Notes: generated by a model from the sequence alone, not told the origin. 64,000 nt of DNA from Nocardiopsis kunsanensis DSM 44524 (GCF_000340965.1 NZ_ANAY01000026.1:1-64000), one strand, 5' to 3'. Shown: positions 8,788 to 17,461, counted from the first letter of the stretch. Translations and numbers: made by a program.

Positions 8788-9276
8788 TCACGGCTCTACC
8801 GCCAAATCCTGTAGTAATCCTCCTCGACCCCCGATCTTGGACAGGTCCTTGACCACGGTGCGTTCGGGGACCAAACGGACCAGGCGGGCGTCATCGGCGA
8901 AGTACCGAAAGTCCGGGTTCCAGGCGGTCTCGTCCTCACCCAGGTAGCGACGCAGCTTGCGTCTGGCCAGCGCCGGGTCGAAGGGCACCACCTCGGCCCT
9001 TCCCCGCATGATTACCTGGAGGAACTCCATGGATTCCAGATCGCAGGTGTCCACCACCACGGCGGTGCGCGCATCGCGTTCCAGGTGCTTGGCCATCACC
9101 GCGTACTCCCCGGTGATCCACCACAGGGCTCCCTCCTCCCACAGGAACCAGACCGGTCTGACCGTGGGAGCCCCGGCGGTGTTGGTGGTGGCCACCCGGG
9201 CGACCAGGGGTCGGGTGAGGAAGGCGTCGACGTCGAAGGGGTGGACCTGCTGAGTACTGCTGGCGGTGTCAGTCAC
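8788..9276 (-). CDS. Pyridoxamine 5'-phosphate oxidase-like split-barrel protein with a transposon-derived tail
   Basis: A 162-residue flavin/F420-binding split-barrel protein. It shows FLTRPLVARVATTNTAGAP, PVWFLWEEGALWW, an Arg/Thr-containing VVVDT strand and the conserved FRYFADDARLVRLVPERTVV. Relatives are F420- or FMN-dependent reductases or general stress proteins. The last ~13 residues (GGRGGLLQDLAVEP) are encoded by the transposon subterminal repeat 8795-8832, so the natural C terminus has been replaced by transposon sequence. The core domain appears complete, so activity could survive. Confidence 0.8.
   Translation of the reverse strand: MTDTASSTQQVHPFDVDAFLTRPLVARVATTNTAGAPTVRPVWFLWEEGALWWITGEYAVMAKHLERDARTAVVVDTCDLESMEFLQVIMRGRAEVVPFDPALARRKLRRYLGEDETAWNPDFRYFADDARLVRLVPERTVVKDLSKIGGRGGLLQDLAVEP
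8795..8832 (+). repeat. Tn3-like subterminal sequence lacking its inverted repeat
   Basis: It matches 4103-4130 (CTGTAGTAATCCTCCTCG shared exactly) and, less closely, the reverse complement of 33120-33157 (TCTACCGCCACATCCTGTAG there). After CGACCCCC the similarity stops: the TTTGCCCCTCGCC terminal repeat is gone and coding sequence of the split-barrel gene follows. Confidence 0.65.
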
Positions 9277-9484
9277 CCCTTGAGGTTAGGTTCGGCTCCG
9301 CGGCGGGGAAAGCGGATTCTCCGGGCCTGTGGAAAACCCGCGGTTGCGCGGGGCGCAGGTGCGAACGGGCCGGTCAGGATGCCTTCGGCACCAACAGGAA
9401 GCCACCACCGCCTCCGCGCCCGGATACGGACCGCCTCACGATGTCGTAGGCCGCCGATGGTCTCCCGGCATGGGTTTCGCTTTG

Positions 9485-10080
9485 ATGACCTATGTGGTCG
9501 ATCTCGACACTCTGCACGGCTCCGTCGCCTCTGACAACGACAAGCTGCGCCGGATGAACGGAGGCCGCTTCAAACAGCACCTGGCCTCCTTTGACACCCA
9601 GTTCGACCACGTCGTCGGCGCCGGTGGGCCCGGCATCCGCGACGCCATCCGCGCGGTCATCGAAGGAGGACCCTTCGACGATGAGCACCGCTTCATGTAC
9701 TCCTAAGCGTACAAGTGGATCTGCGAGTTCCACGGTCGCTCCCTGGTCAACGACCGCTTCTGCCCGATGAAGGCCGGTTGGCTGGAGACGGTCGACGAGG
9801 GCCTGTCCGAGCTGGGTGTGACCGCGGTCAGGGTCACGGACCTCAGCTACGGGAGCGTGCCCTCGCCGATTCCCCGGCCCAACGACTTCACGCCGCCCTA
9901 CGGAGAGTGGAGTCTCGTCGTGGAATGCCAGAAGGCCCTCGAACAGTGGGAGGCCGCCGCTGACGAAAGCGAGGCCGTCCTCGACACCGACGTCCGGGAG
10001 GCCGTCGAGTCCTGCATGGAGTGGTGCAGGACCGCCTCTTCGGCTGGGGGGCGTTGCTGGTTTCTTCTCTCGTGCACGAA
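9485..10080 (+). pseudogene. DUF7691-family protein, interrupted by a stop codon
   Basis: The frame MTYVVDLDTLHGSVASDNDK... runs to FMYS, meets TAA at 9704-9706, and continues in the same frame as AYKWICEFHGRSLVNDRFCP, then GLSELGVTAV, PSPIPRPNDFTPPYGEW and a Cys/Trp-containing end. Both halves are typical of one actinobacterial family (DUF7691) of unknown function, so a nonsense change near residue 73 splits the gene. The C-terminal frame also loses the expected ending near 10080. I place the start at the ATG 9485; one at 9470 is possible. Confidence 0.65.
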
Positions 10081-10435
10081 CGCCCGTGGCCCACGTCAAC
10101 GAGGTGCGCTCCTTGGGCCACAGCCCGAGAACAAGCCCGGTGAGGAACTGCGAAGAGCCCGGTACACGCAGACGGGTACGCCGGGTTCGGCGAGCGGCCT
10201 GGAGAAACGGGCTGGTGGCGACCCCGGAACCGCGCTCCCGGCCGACTCATCCGCGCCCCCGCCACAGGTCTCAACAGATATGACAGTTGCCGGAACTCAC
10301 CGTGCCGTTCCTACTCGGACCTCATCATCCGGCCAAGCAGACCACCCCGGAAGCGGGCCGCCGGCATCGCCGACACCACTGCCGGCCCCATCCTCGCCTC
10401 GGCCGGCAGACGTGTCCACCCGCACACCACGGGTG
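10081..10435. other. Gene-free stretch with a group II intron-like hairpin
   Basis: There is no credible ORF. At 10152-10190 a hairpin (AGCCCGGTAC paired with GTACGCCGGGTT) is followed by GCGGCCTGGAGAAACGGGC, a layout resembling the region around domain IV of actinobacterial group II introns. No reverse transcriptase gene is present, so at most this is a fragment. The resemblance comes from memory and is weak. Confidence 0.3.
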
Positions 10436-11239
10436 CTAACGCACCGGCATCAAGAACGGGCGTTTGGCCCTGCGCCCGTCCCCCGACGAACGCCCGCGCA
10501 CACGCCGCACCAGCCACGGGCCCACAAAATGCGCCGCCCACCGCGCCTCGGCCGCCACCGCCTGCCACCCGGCCGGTGCCACCGGGGCCGGTCCGGGCAG
10601 AGGACGGGTCCAAGCGTCATCACTTCCGGGAAGACCCAGCACCTGCGCCAGGGCCGCGGCCATACGCTCGTGCCCCTCACCGGAAGCATGCAGGCGGTCT
10701 GCGCACCACAGACGCTGGTCCCCCACCACCTGGTGGCCCTCCATCTCGGCCCACAACACACCCTCCCGCCGGGCAGCCCGGCGCAAGCACGCATTGAGCG
10801 CACGCACCCGGTCCAGGACCGCAGGACCCATCGGCGCCGGCAACGACAGATCGGGAAAGGTCATGGTCAAAACCCTTGCCCCCTGGTCGCGCAACTCCAC
10901 CCACATCGACGCCACCTGCTCGGGATCGAACCCCGGCCGCAGCAGATCGTTGACCCCCGCCACCACGGTGGCCACATCCGGTTCCAACGCCAGCGCCGGC
11001 GCCAACTGCTCCTGACGGATCTGGTGCGTGCGCCGCCCCCGCACCGCCAGGTTGGCGTAGGACAACGACGGGTGGTGCTCGGCCAGACGGTGGGCGAACC
11101 GGTCGGCGAACCCGCGCAACCCCGTGAACTCGCCCCCATCACCCACACCCTCGGTCTGGCTGTCACCCAGCGCCACATACCGAAGGAAGGGCTGCTCAGA
11201 GACCGGCCCCTCCTGCCGCCGGGCCACCGACCCACCCAT
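10436..11239 (-). CDS. SGNH/GDSL-type esterase
   Basis: A protein of about 267 residues with the SGNH catalytic blocks: VALGDSQTEG (block I, nucleophile Ser), LAVRGRRTHQI (block II Gly), VVAGVNDLLRP (block III Gly-Asn) and DRLHASGEGH (block V Asp-His). The family hydrolyses ester bonds of lipids, acetyl groups or thioesters; there is no signal peptide, so it is probably cytoplasmic. The start is taken at ATG 11239; a GTG just before it, eight bases after AAGGAG, is equally possible. The C-terminal ~60 basic residues (VRRVRGRSSGDGRRAKR) are an extension. Confidence 0.82.
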   Translation of the reverse strand: MGGSVARRQEGPVSEQPFLRYVALGDSQTEGVGDGGEFTGLRGFADRFAHRLAEHHPSLSYANLAVRGRRTHQIRQEQLAPALALEPDVATVVAGVNDLLRPGFDPEQVASMWVELRDQGARVLTMTFPDLSLPAPMGPAVLDRVRALNACLRRAARREGVLWAEMEGHQVVGDQRLWCADRLHASGEGHERMAAALAQVLGLPGSDDAWTRPLPGPAPVAPAGWQAVAAEARWAAHFVGPWLVRRVRGRSSGDGRRAKRPFLMPVR

Positions 11240-11385
11240 CACAGACCCCACTCCTTCTCCGCACGTACAGGCCCCACACGGGCGCCGGCACACCCGTCAC
11301 CGACCAGGCTAGCCAGGCACACGCACCCGGGAAGGAACCGGGTCCACCCCGACGGGCCGCGCCCCGGCTGCCCGGGCCTTGCCCC

Positions 11386-12222
11386 TCACCGGGGACGGAA
11401 ATGGTAGGTCTCACCGTGGTCGAGATAGTGGAACTCCGCCGAGGAGGACGAAGAAGCCGCAGCCTGCTTGATGTCCTCCAGCCCGGACCGAAAGACCGAG
11501 AAGTCGTTGTAGTGGATGGGCACCGCGGTGCGCGGATCCACGATCTCCACAGCTCGCACCGCCTGTTCGCCGGTCATGGTGACCACAGTGCCCAACAAGG
11601 TGGTGCCGCCGGCGTGCACCAGCGCCAGGTCGATACCGGGATAGCGCTGGGGAATGTCGTACAACCGGTCGTGCAACAGCGTGTCGCCGCTGATGTAGAT
11701 CCGGAAGGAGCGTTCCCCGCTGCGGCTGAAGTCCAGCATGCTGCCCATGGTCGGCGGCAGCATGCCCGCCACCGGGTCGGGGTCGTGCTTGGCCGGCATC
11801 GCGCTCACCCGCACCTCGTCCCCGCCCTTGGTCACGGTCTGGCACTGCCAGGTGTCCAACGCATACCCCTGGGTGAAACCCTGCTCGGACAGCAGCCCCA
11901 CCGCGTGTTCGGTCGTGACGATGGGCACGTTCTTGTCCAGCTGCTCGGCGGCCACGTCGTCGAAATGGTCGCCGTGGTGGTGCGAGAGCACGATGAAATC
12001 CAGCGGCGGCAGGTCGGCGACCCCGCAGGCGGGCTCGACCTCGCGCCGGGCGTACATGCCGTGGCCGAGATGCACGTGGTCGCCGGCGTGCAAGAACGCG
12101 GGATCGGTCAGGATCGTGAACCCGCCGTAGCGGATGAGCGTGGTGGCATTGCCGATGAAGTAAACGCTGCCTGCGGTGAAATCGCCGGGTTCGGCTGCCG
12201 GCAGCACTAACGGTGCGCTCAT
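11386..12222 (-). CDS. UlaG-like metallo-beta-lactamase-fold hydrolase
   Basis: A 278-residue protein. Its metal ligands are in LSHHHGDHFDD near residue 80, with further motifs MPAKHDPDP, ISGDTLLHDR and PIHYNDFSVF. This pattern is typical of the UlaG/YtnP/L-ascorbate-6-phosphate lactonase-like branch (MBL fold, DUF-type metal-dependent hydrolases), whose substrates are often lactones or phospholipids. It uses two metal ions. It stands alone, about 150 bases from the SGNH gene on the same strand. Substrate unknown. Confidence 0.8.
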   Translation of the reverse strand: MSAPLVLPAAEPGDFTAGSVYFIGNATTLIRYGGFTILTDPAFLHAGDHVHLGHGMYARREVEPACGVADLPPLDFIVLSHHHGDHFDDVAAEQLDKNVPIVTTEHAVGLLSEQGFTQGYALDTWQCQTVTKGGDEVRVSAMPAKHDPDPVAGMLPPTMGSMLDFSRSGERSFRIYISGDTLLHDRLYDIPQRYPGIDLALVHAGGTTLLGTVVTMTGEQAVRAVEIVDPRTAVPIHYNDFSVFRSGLEDIKQAAASSSSSAEFHYLDHGETYHFRPR

Positions 12223-12616
12223 TTCACACCCCCGTGTGCGGAGCTCGGTCTCTTCCTGCGGGCACTACCCCGCCCGGATCAGCCACAAAACACCACGTCA
12301 ACGCGGCGCAGCCGCACCGCGTGCGGCACACGAACGGCAAAAGGGACCAGGCCCTGTTCCCGAAACCGCCACGGGCCGAGGCGAGCTCACACACCTTCCC
12401 GCAGCGACACAGACACAAAAAAGGGGACACCCCACCCCGTGCAAAGAGCCCGCCGAACAGGAGCCTTCACGTCCGGGCCGGCCCCCGCGTTGTTCGAGGC
12501 AACACTTGGGAAAGGACCGTGTCGCACCCCCCGGCCCGGGGCAGCCCGTACCGGACACAGACCCGCAGCGCGACAGCACCGCGCACGGGCCCAACACCGG
12601 CCAAGAGGGGGAAGCG
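12223..12616. other. Intergenic leader between divergent genes
   Basis: There is no gene I can support here. The sequence is C/A-rich on the plus strand and must hold the promoters of both the UlaG-like gene (leftward) and cyanase (rightward); no clear -10/-35 pair or operator stands out. GAGGGGG at 12605-12611 is the cyanase ribosome binding site. Confidence 0.5.
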
Positions 12617-13057
12617 ATGCGACGCTCCGAGGCCACAGAGGCCCTCCTGGAAGCCAAACGAACCAAACAGCTGACCTTCAGCGGCATCGCCGAGGAACTG
12701 GGCACGGACCGGGTGTGGACCACCGCCGCCCTGCTCGGCCAACATCCTTTCGACCAGGACACCGCACAAGACCTGCAAACCCTGCTCGACCTGCCCGACG
12801 AGGTCGTCGCGGTGCTACGCGAGATCCCCACCCGCGGCAGCTTCGAGCAGCTCCCCCCGGCGGACCCGACCCTGTACCGGCTCTACGAGGCCCTGCAGGT
12901 GTACGGGCCCGCCCTGAAGGAACTCATCCACGAGGACTTCGGCGACGGCATCATGAGCGCCATCACCTTCCGCGCGAACGTGCAACGCGTCGACGCCGAG
13001 GAAGGACCCCGCGTGCACATCACCCTGGACGGCAAGTTCCTGCCCTACCAGTGGTGA
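12617..13057 (+). CDS. cynS: Cyanase (cyanate hydratase)
   Basis: A 146-residue protein matching cyanase along its whole length: an N-terminal helical domain (MRRSEATEALLEAKR), LTFSGIAEELG, TTAALLGQHP, and the catalytic C-terminal domain with PTLYRLYEALQVYGPALKEL (catalytic Arg and Glu), IHEDFGDGIMSAITF (catalytic Ser) and the ending VHITLDGKFLPYQW. It converts cyanate plus bicarbonate to CO2 and ammonia, working as a decamer. The ATG follows GAGGGGGAAGCG. No cynT carbonic anhydrase or cynX transporter lies beside it. A strong hairpin follows the stop. Confidence 0.95.
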   Translation: MRRSEATEALLEAKRTKQLTFSGIAEELGTDRVWTTAALLGQHPFDQDTAQDLQTLLDLPDEVVAVLREIPTRGSFEQLPPADPTLYRLYEALQVYGPALKELIHEDFGDGIMSAITFRANVQRVDAEEGPRVHITLDGKFLPYQW

Positions 13058-13143
13058 CCGGCCCGTGGGGCGGGCTGCGCACCGGCCCGCAGCCCGCCCC
13101 GCCCCCGGCCACCACGGCCCCGACCGCACGCCACGGGCCGGTC
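13056..13143. terminator. Nested convergent terminator
   Basis: A perfect 13-bp stem (13067-13079 with 13088-13100, loop of 8) lies inside a second perfect 13-bp pairing (GACCGGCCCGTGG with CCACGGGCCGGTC at the outer edges). It sits between the convergent cyanase and M20 genes and could end both transcripts. Confidence 0.75.
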
Positions 13144-13146
13144 CGC

Positions 13147-14391
13147 TCACAACCAGGCCAGAGCCGCCACCACCAGAGCTTGGGTCCCGGTGGTCAGCGT
13201 CGGCTGGACCACGGGCGCGAAAACGGCCGAATGGTTGACCGGCACCTCCTGCTCCACCCGCCCCTCCCGCTCAGCACGGTCCCACAACTGCGGGTCGATA
13301 CCCCCAAGGCCCCAATAGGTGTAGGGCGCACCGAAAGCCTCAGCCAGATGACTGAAATCCTCACTGGCACTCCACCGGCCCAGTGCCCCCGCCCCCTCAC
13401 CGAAGAAACCGGTGAAGGCCTCAGCGACCCGCCGCGTGGCCGAAGCATCGTTGTCGGTGACCGGGAACCGCCCGAACAGCTCGAAAGAAGGCTCCCGAGG
13501 CGCGTTCGAGGCCCAGCACTCGGCCCGGACGACACGTTCGACCGCCTCCACCACCTGAACGCGGGTCTGCTCACTGAAGGCACGGATGTTCAGCGCGATC
13601 TCGGCCCGGTCCGGGATGCTGTTGCTCCCGGTACCGGCCCGGACACTACCGACAGTGAGCACCGCCGGCTCGTCGGGGGCGATCTCCCGGGCCACGACCG
13701 TCTGCAACCGCACCACGATCAGGGCCGCGAGCACGACCGGATCGACCGCCGACTGCGGCATCGACCCGTGCGCGCCCCTGCCGTGCACCACCACACGCAT
13801 ACTCTGGGCCGCAGCCAACGTCGGCCCCGCGTTGGTACCCACCCGGCCCGCCCGCATCGGCAGCACGTGCTGGCCCAACACGACCTCCGGGCGACCCACG
13901 AGCTCTCCCAACCCGTCGGCGACCATGGCCTGGGCACCGTCGGAGGCCTCCTCGGCCGGCTGGAACAGCACCACCACGGTGCCCTGCCACTGCCCGGAGG
14001 CCCCGCTCAACAGCTGCGCCGCCCCCAACAGACAACTCACGTGCACATCGTGCCCGCACGCATGCATCACAGGTGTGCCGTCCTCACCGGTCCGCGTGCT
14101 GGCATACGACAACCCGGTCTCCTCACGCACGGGCAACCCGTCCATGTCGGCCCGCAGCAGCACCGTGGGCCCCTGCCCCCGGGCCAGGACCCCCACCACC
14201 CCGGTACCGCCCACCCCCTCGTGGACGCGATACCCCCACTGGCGCAGCCGCGCCGCGACCAACGACGCGGTCCGGTGCTCCTGATGGGACAGCTCCGGGT
14301 GGGCATGCACATCCCGGTAGAAACCCTCCTGCCAGCTGCGGACCCGGTCCAGGCCGGCGAACACAGCCGACGTACGCGCATCACCGTGCAC
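13147..14391 (-). CDS. M20-family amidohydrolase (hippurate/IAA-amino-acid hydrolase type)
   Basis: A 414-residue metallo-aminoacylase. Visible metal and catalytic motifs are LLRADMDGLPV near residue 78, MHACGHDVHVS near 108, FQPAEEASDGAQ near 144, LGQHVLPMRAG and the C-terminal VNHSAVF. The dimerisation domain lies between. Members remove acyl or amide groups from amino acid conjugates such as N-acetyl, hippurate or auxin conjugates. It is cytoplasmic with no signal peptide. It is transcribed convergently to cyanase and follows the DUF2267 gene at about 60 bases. Confidence 0.88.
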   Translation of the reverse strand: MHGDARTSAVFAGLDRVRSWQEGFYRDVHAHPELSHQEHRTASLVAARLRQWGYRVHEGVGGTGVVGVLARGQGPTVLLRADMDGLPVREETGLSYASTRTGEDGTPVMHACGHDVHVSCLLGAAQLLSGASGQWQGTVVVLFQPAEEASDGAQAMVADGLGELVGRPEVVLGQHVLPMRAGRVGTNAGPTLAAAQSMRVVVHGRGAHGSMPQSAVDPVVLAALIVVRLQTVVAREIAPDEPAVLTVGSVRAGTGSNSIPDRAEIALNIRAFSEQTRVQVVEAVERVVRAECWASNAPREPSFELFGRFPVTDNDASATRRVAEAFTGFFGEGAGALGRWSASEDFSHLAEAFGAPYTYWGLGGIDPQLWDRAEREGRVEQEVPVNHSAVFAPVVQPTLTTGTQALVVAALAWL

Positions 14392-14448
14392 CCGTCCTCC
14401 TCGTCAACACCCCGGCACACGCCCGGCCCAGCCTCACCGGGCCCGGGT

Positions 14449-14841
14449 TCACTCAGTCAACTCAGGGTGGCCGAACAAGGACGCATACCCCGAAGGCAAC
14501 CCGCTCAGCACCTGGTTGAGCAGACCCCCCGAGATGTTGCCGGCCAGGGTCGACAACACCGCAGCCGCATCCCACTCGGCGATACGCGCACCTGTACCCA
14601 CCCCCTGCGACACACGCCGACAGAACTCCTCCACCCCGAAGTTGTCCGCCTCGATCTGATCACCCGGATCCAACGCACCCGGCAACTCCCCGGGCAACTG
14701 AGCCGCCAGGTTCTCGATGCTGCTGGGCTGGATCCTGCTCGCCAGAACCCCCAACACCACACGCGTCACACGCTCGGCCTCGTCCTGATCGGCGTACTCG
14801 CCGCGCTCACGAACCTGGGACAAGAACTCACCCTGGTGCAT
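14449..14841 (-). CDS. DUF2267 protein
   Basis: A 130-residue protein, MHQGEFLSQVRERGEYADQDEAE, with the family pattern of two similar helical halves (RVVLGVLASRI, AQLPGEL; CRRVSQGVG, LSTLAGNISGGLLNQVLSGLP). DUF2267 proteins are common in actinobacteria and often lie near stress genes; their function is unknown. It probably shares a transcript with the downstream M20 gene. Confidence 0.85.
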   Translation of the reverse strand: MHQGEFLSQVRERGEYADQDEAERVTRVVLGVLASRIQPSSIENLAAQLPGELPGALDPGDQIEADNFGVEEFCRRVSQGVGTGARIAEWDAAAVLSTLAGNISGGLLNQVLSGLPSGYASLFGHPELTE

Positions 14842-14955
14842 ACTCCCCCCTCACACATGCAACCGGCCTCGTCCAAACGCTCCTTCCAGGACAACAGCAC
14901 CCACAAACCTCCCGCCCACCCCGAACACCGCACCGCGCCCCCTACGATCAGCACC

Positions 14956-15597
14956 ATGCACACCCCCGCCCACGAGAGCGCCACCGCTGCCGCCTACGAC
15001 CACCTCGCCCACCGCTACGCCGACTTCGCCCCCGACCACTACACCCGCCACCCCCTGCACCGGGCCCTGATCCCCACCCTGGCCGAACTGGCCCTTCCAG
15101 GCCGCCCGGCCGCCGACCTGGGGTGCGGCCCCGGACACGCAGCCGCCCACCTGCACACCCTGGGCCTGAGGGTGCTGGGCCTGGACCTGTCCACCCGCCT
15201 GCTCACCCACGCCCGCCACACCCACCCCGGCCCGGCCTTCATCCGCGCAAGCATGGCCCGCCTCCCCCTGGCCCCCCACAGCCTCGGCGCGATCCTGGCC
15301 CACTACTGCCTCATCCACACCCCACCCGAGCAGGTCCAGGCCACCTTCACCGAGTGGGCCCGGGCCCTGGCCCCGGGCGCACCCGCACTGGTCTCCTTCC
15401 AGACCCAGAACCCCGACCAGGACAGCCACCCCTTCGACCACGACGTCGCCCCGGCCCACCGCCACAGCACCCCACACCTGCTACGGGCCGCCCGCGCCGC
15501 CGGACTCACCGAGACCGCCCGCCTGGAACTGGACCCCTCCCAGGACCCGCGCCGCGGATGGGTCCAGACCCACCTGCTCCTGCAACGCCCCACCTGA
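14956..15597 (+). CDS. Class I SAM-dependent methyltransferase
   Basis: A 213-residue methyltransferase of the Methyltransf_11/UbiE type. Motif I is AADLGCGPGHAAAHL near residue 52, LGLDLSTRLL is the acidic loop, and ASMARLPLAPHSLGAILA is motif II/post-II. It lacks extra domains and has no operon partner to reveal the substrate. Codon use is extremely C-rich (CAC, CCC, ACC, GCC), and the protein is unusually rich in His, Pro and Ala, as are the genes that follow. Confidence 0.85.
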   Translation: MHTPAHESATAAAYDHLAHRYADFAPDHYTRHPLHRALIPTLAELALPGRPAADLGCGPGHAAAHLHTLGLRVLGLDLSTRLLTHARHTHPGPAFIRASMARLPLAPHSLGAILAHYCLIHTPPEQVQATFTEWARALAPGAPALVSFQTQNPDQDSHPFDHDVAPAHRHSTPHLLRAARAAGLTETARLELDPSQDPRRGWVQTHLLLQRPT

Positions 15598-15721
15598 CCA
15601 ACCCCGCGCCCCCATCTCCCGCGCACGCACACCCCCTGCACCTCCAGCCGGGCCCGGGCCCTCCAACACCCCGGCCACACCCACCCAACGCCCGGCCCGT
15701 ACCTGTGCCAGGATGCACCCC

Positions 15722-16648
15722 ATGTCGGTACGCCAACTCCTGGTCCTGGGCACCTCCAGCGCCGTGCCCACCCGCCGCCGCAACCACAACGGCTACTTCC
15801 TACGCTTCGACAACCACGGCATCCTCCTCGACCCCGGAGAAGGCACCCAACGCCAAATGCGCACCGCCGGCATCTCGGCCACCGACATCACCCGCATCCT
15901 CATCACCCACTTCCACGGCGACCACAGCCTGGGCCTGCCCGGCACCATCCAACGCATCGCCCGCGACCAGGTCCCCCACCCCGTCCGCATCGCCTACCCC
16001 ACCCAGGGCCAGACCTACTTCGAACACCTGCGCCGAGCCACCTCCTTCCTCGACACCGACCGCATCATCGCCCAACCCGTGGGCGGACAAGGCAGCTGCC
16101 CCACCGGCGAGGACGACCTGCACATCAGCGCCCTGCCCCTGGACCACTCGATCCCCACCTACGGCTACCGCATCGCCGAACCCCCCACCTGGCACCTGGA
16201 CCCCCACGAACTGGCCCGCCACCACATCAGCGGCCCCGACGCCGGCCGCCTCAAAACCCAAGGCCACCTGCACCGCCCCGACGGCACCACCGTGCACCTG
16301 CACCAGGTCGCACGCCGACGCCGCGGCCAGGTCGTGGCCCACGTCATGGACACCGCACCCTGCCCCCAGGCCCAGGAACTGGCCCAAGGAGCCGACCTGC
16401 TCCTGATCGAATCGACCTACCTGGACCAACACCAACACCTGGCCCGCGCCTACAAACACCTGACCGCTCGCCAGGCCGCCACGATCGCCGCCCGCGCCCA
16501 GGTCCGCCACCTGGTCCTGACCCACCTGTCCGAACGCTACGAACACGGCCAGGACCAACGTTTCCTCGACCAAGCCGCCCAAGCCTTCCCCGGCCCCACC
16601 ACCCTGGCCCAGGACCTGGACCGCATCGACCTGCCCCCACGGCACTGA
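15722..16648 (+). CDS. rnz: Ribonuclease Z (MBL-fold tRNA 3' endonuclease)
   Basis: About 308 residues, beginning MSVRQLLVLGTSSAVPTRRRNHNGYFLRF. RNase Z hallmarks are LLDPGEGTQRQM near residue 38, ITHFHGDHSLGLPG near 63 with the zinc ligands, the conserved HVMDT stretch and LTHLSERY near the end. The enzyme cuts pre-tRNA just 3' of the discriminator base. ATG 15722 is preferred over 15713 because AGGA then sits about eight bases upstream. Normal length, single gene. Confidence 0.88.
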   Translation: MSVRQLLVLGTSSAVPTRRRNHNGYFLRFDNHGILLDPGEGTQRQMRTAGISATDITRILITHFHGDHSLGLPGTIQRIARDQVPHPVRIAYPTQGQTYFEHLRRATSFLDTDRIIAQPVGGQGSCPTGEDDLHISALPLDHSIPTYGYRIAEPPTWHLDPHELARHHISGPDAGRLKTQGHLHRPDGTTVHLHQVARRRRGQVVAHVMDTAPCPQAQELAQGADLLLIESTYLDQHQHLARAYKHLTARQAATIAARAQVRHLVLTHLSERYEHGQDQRFLDQAAQAFPGPTTLAQDLDRIDLPPRH

Positions 16649-16819
16649 CCCCGGGGGCATGTGCCCGCACCGGCCCGGGTAGATCCCGGCCCACACACAC
16701 GTGCGAGGGGGAGCGATGAGGACCGCCGCGGCGCGAACCCACCGGACCGGCCCCGCCCGGAGCCCACACCACGGCCCACCGAAGACCCCCCGGGCCGCAC
16801 ACACCAGAACCCCGCACCC

Positions 16820-17461
16820 ATGAGGCGCTCCACCGCCCTGGCAGCACTGACCGCCTGCGCCGGAGGCATGGACCTGCTCTCGGTCACCGCGCTGGGCGGG
16901 GTCTTCAGCGGCATCACCACCGGAAACCTGGTCCACGCCGGCCACGGCGCGGGCACAGCCCACTGGCCCCTGGCCGCCACCGCCGCAGGAGCCGTGGCCG
17001 CCTTCGCCACCGGAGCGGCCCTGGCCTCCCGCACCATGGGACCCTCCCACGAACAGACCCGGGCCCGTATGCGCCTGCAACTGGCCCTGCAAACCACCGT
17101 CGTGGCCCTGTTCGCCGCAGGCTGGCTCCTGGTACGCGCCAACCCCGGCACCCTGACCAGCCCGCTCCTGCTGGGCACGGCCGCCCTGGCCATGGGCGCC
17201 CAGAGCGCCTGGGCCCGCCAGAACGGCACCTCCACCACCTACCTGACCGGGACCCTGACCGCAGCAGTGGCCGACACCGCCACCGGCCAGGGCCTGGCCC
17301 GCCACCGGTGGGACCTGACACGCCTGGCCTGCCTACTGGCCGGGGCCACAACCACCACCCTGGTCCTGGTGTGGTGGGCCCCCGCCGCAGCCCTGGTGCC
17401 GGCCGCATGCGCCCTGGCCGGAGCCGCACTGTGGTGGCCCTGCCCACACACCCGGACCTGA
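16820..17461 (+). CDS. YoaK/DUF1275-family membrane protein
   Basis: A 213-residue protein with about six membrane segments. It opens LTACAGGMDLLSVTALGGVFSGITTGNLV, the highly conserved DUF1275 start (a Gly-rich, Asp-containing helix followed by TGN). Central helices are LAATAAGAVAAFATGAAL and LQTTVVALFAAGWLL, and MGAQSAWARQNGTSTTYLTG is the second conserved block. Transport function is suspected for the family but not shown. The 170 bases upstream contain no other gene. ATG 16820 is the only start that fits the family. Confidence 0.82.
   Translation: MRRSTALAALTACAGGMDLLSVTALGGVFSGITTGNLVHAGHGAGTAHWPLAATAAGAVAAFATGAALASRTMGPSHEQTRARMRLQLALQTTVVALFAAGWLLVRANPGTLTSPLLLGTAALAMGAQSAWARQNGTSTTYLTGTLTAAVADTATGQGLARHRWDLTRLACLLAGATTTTLVLVWWAPAAALVPAACALAGAALWWPCPHTRT

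Larger units (their letters stand above)
4475..8832 (+). mobile_element. Decayed Tn3-family transposon
   Basis: It comprises a truncated tnpA, two cargo genes (VanZ-like and a secreted protein), a res-like site and tnpR, followed by the subterminal sequence 8795-8832. The order is tnpA, cargo, res, tnpR, with tnpR reading toward the right end. The first quarter of tnpA and the left inverted repeat are absent, and the right inverted repeat itself is missing after 8832. It is therefore unlikely to transpose by itself. Confidence 0.8.

Noticed and set aside
9767..11407. A 546-residue plus-strand ORF over the SGNH gene
   Set aside because: After the DUF7691 part the frame is Arg/Pro/His-rich and antisense to the intact SGNH hydrolase.
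12439..15597. A 1052-residue plus-strand ORF
   Set aside because: It is a GC-rich open frame that crosses the terminator and runs antisense to the M20 and DUF2267 genes; only its last 213 codons are a real methyltransferase.
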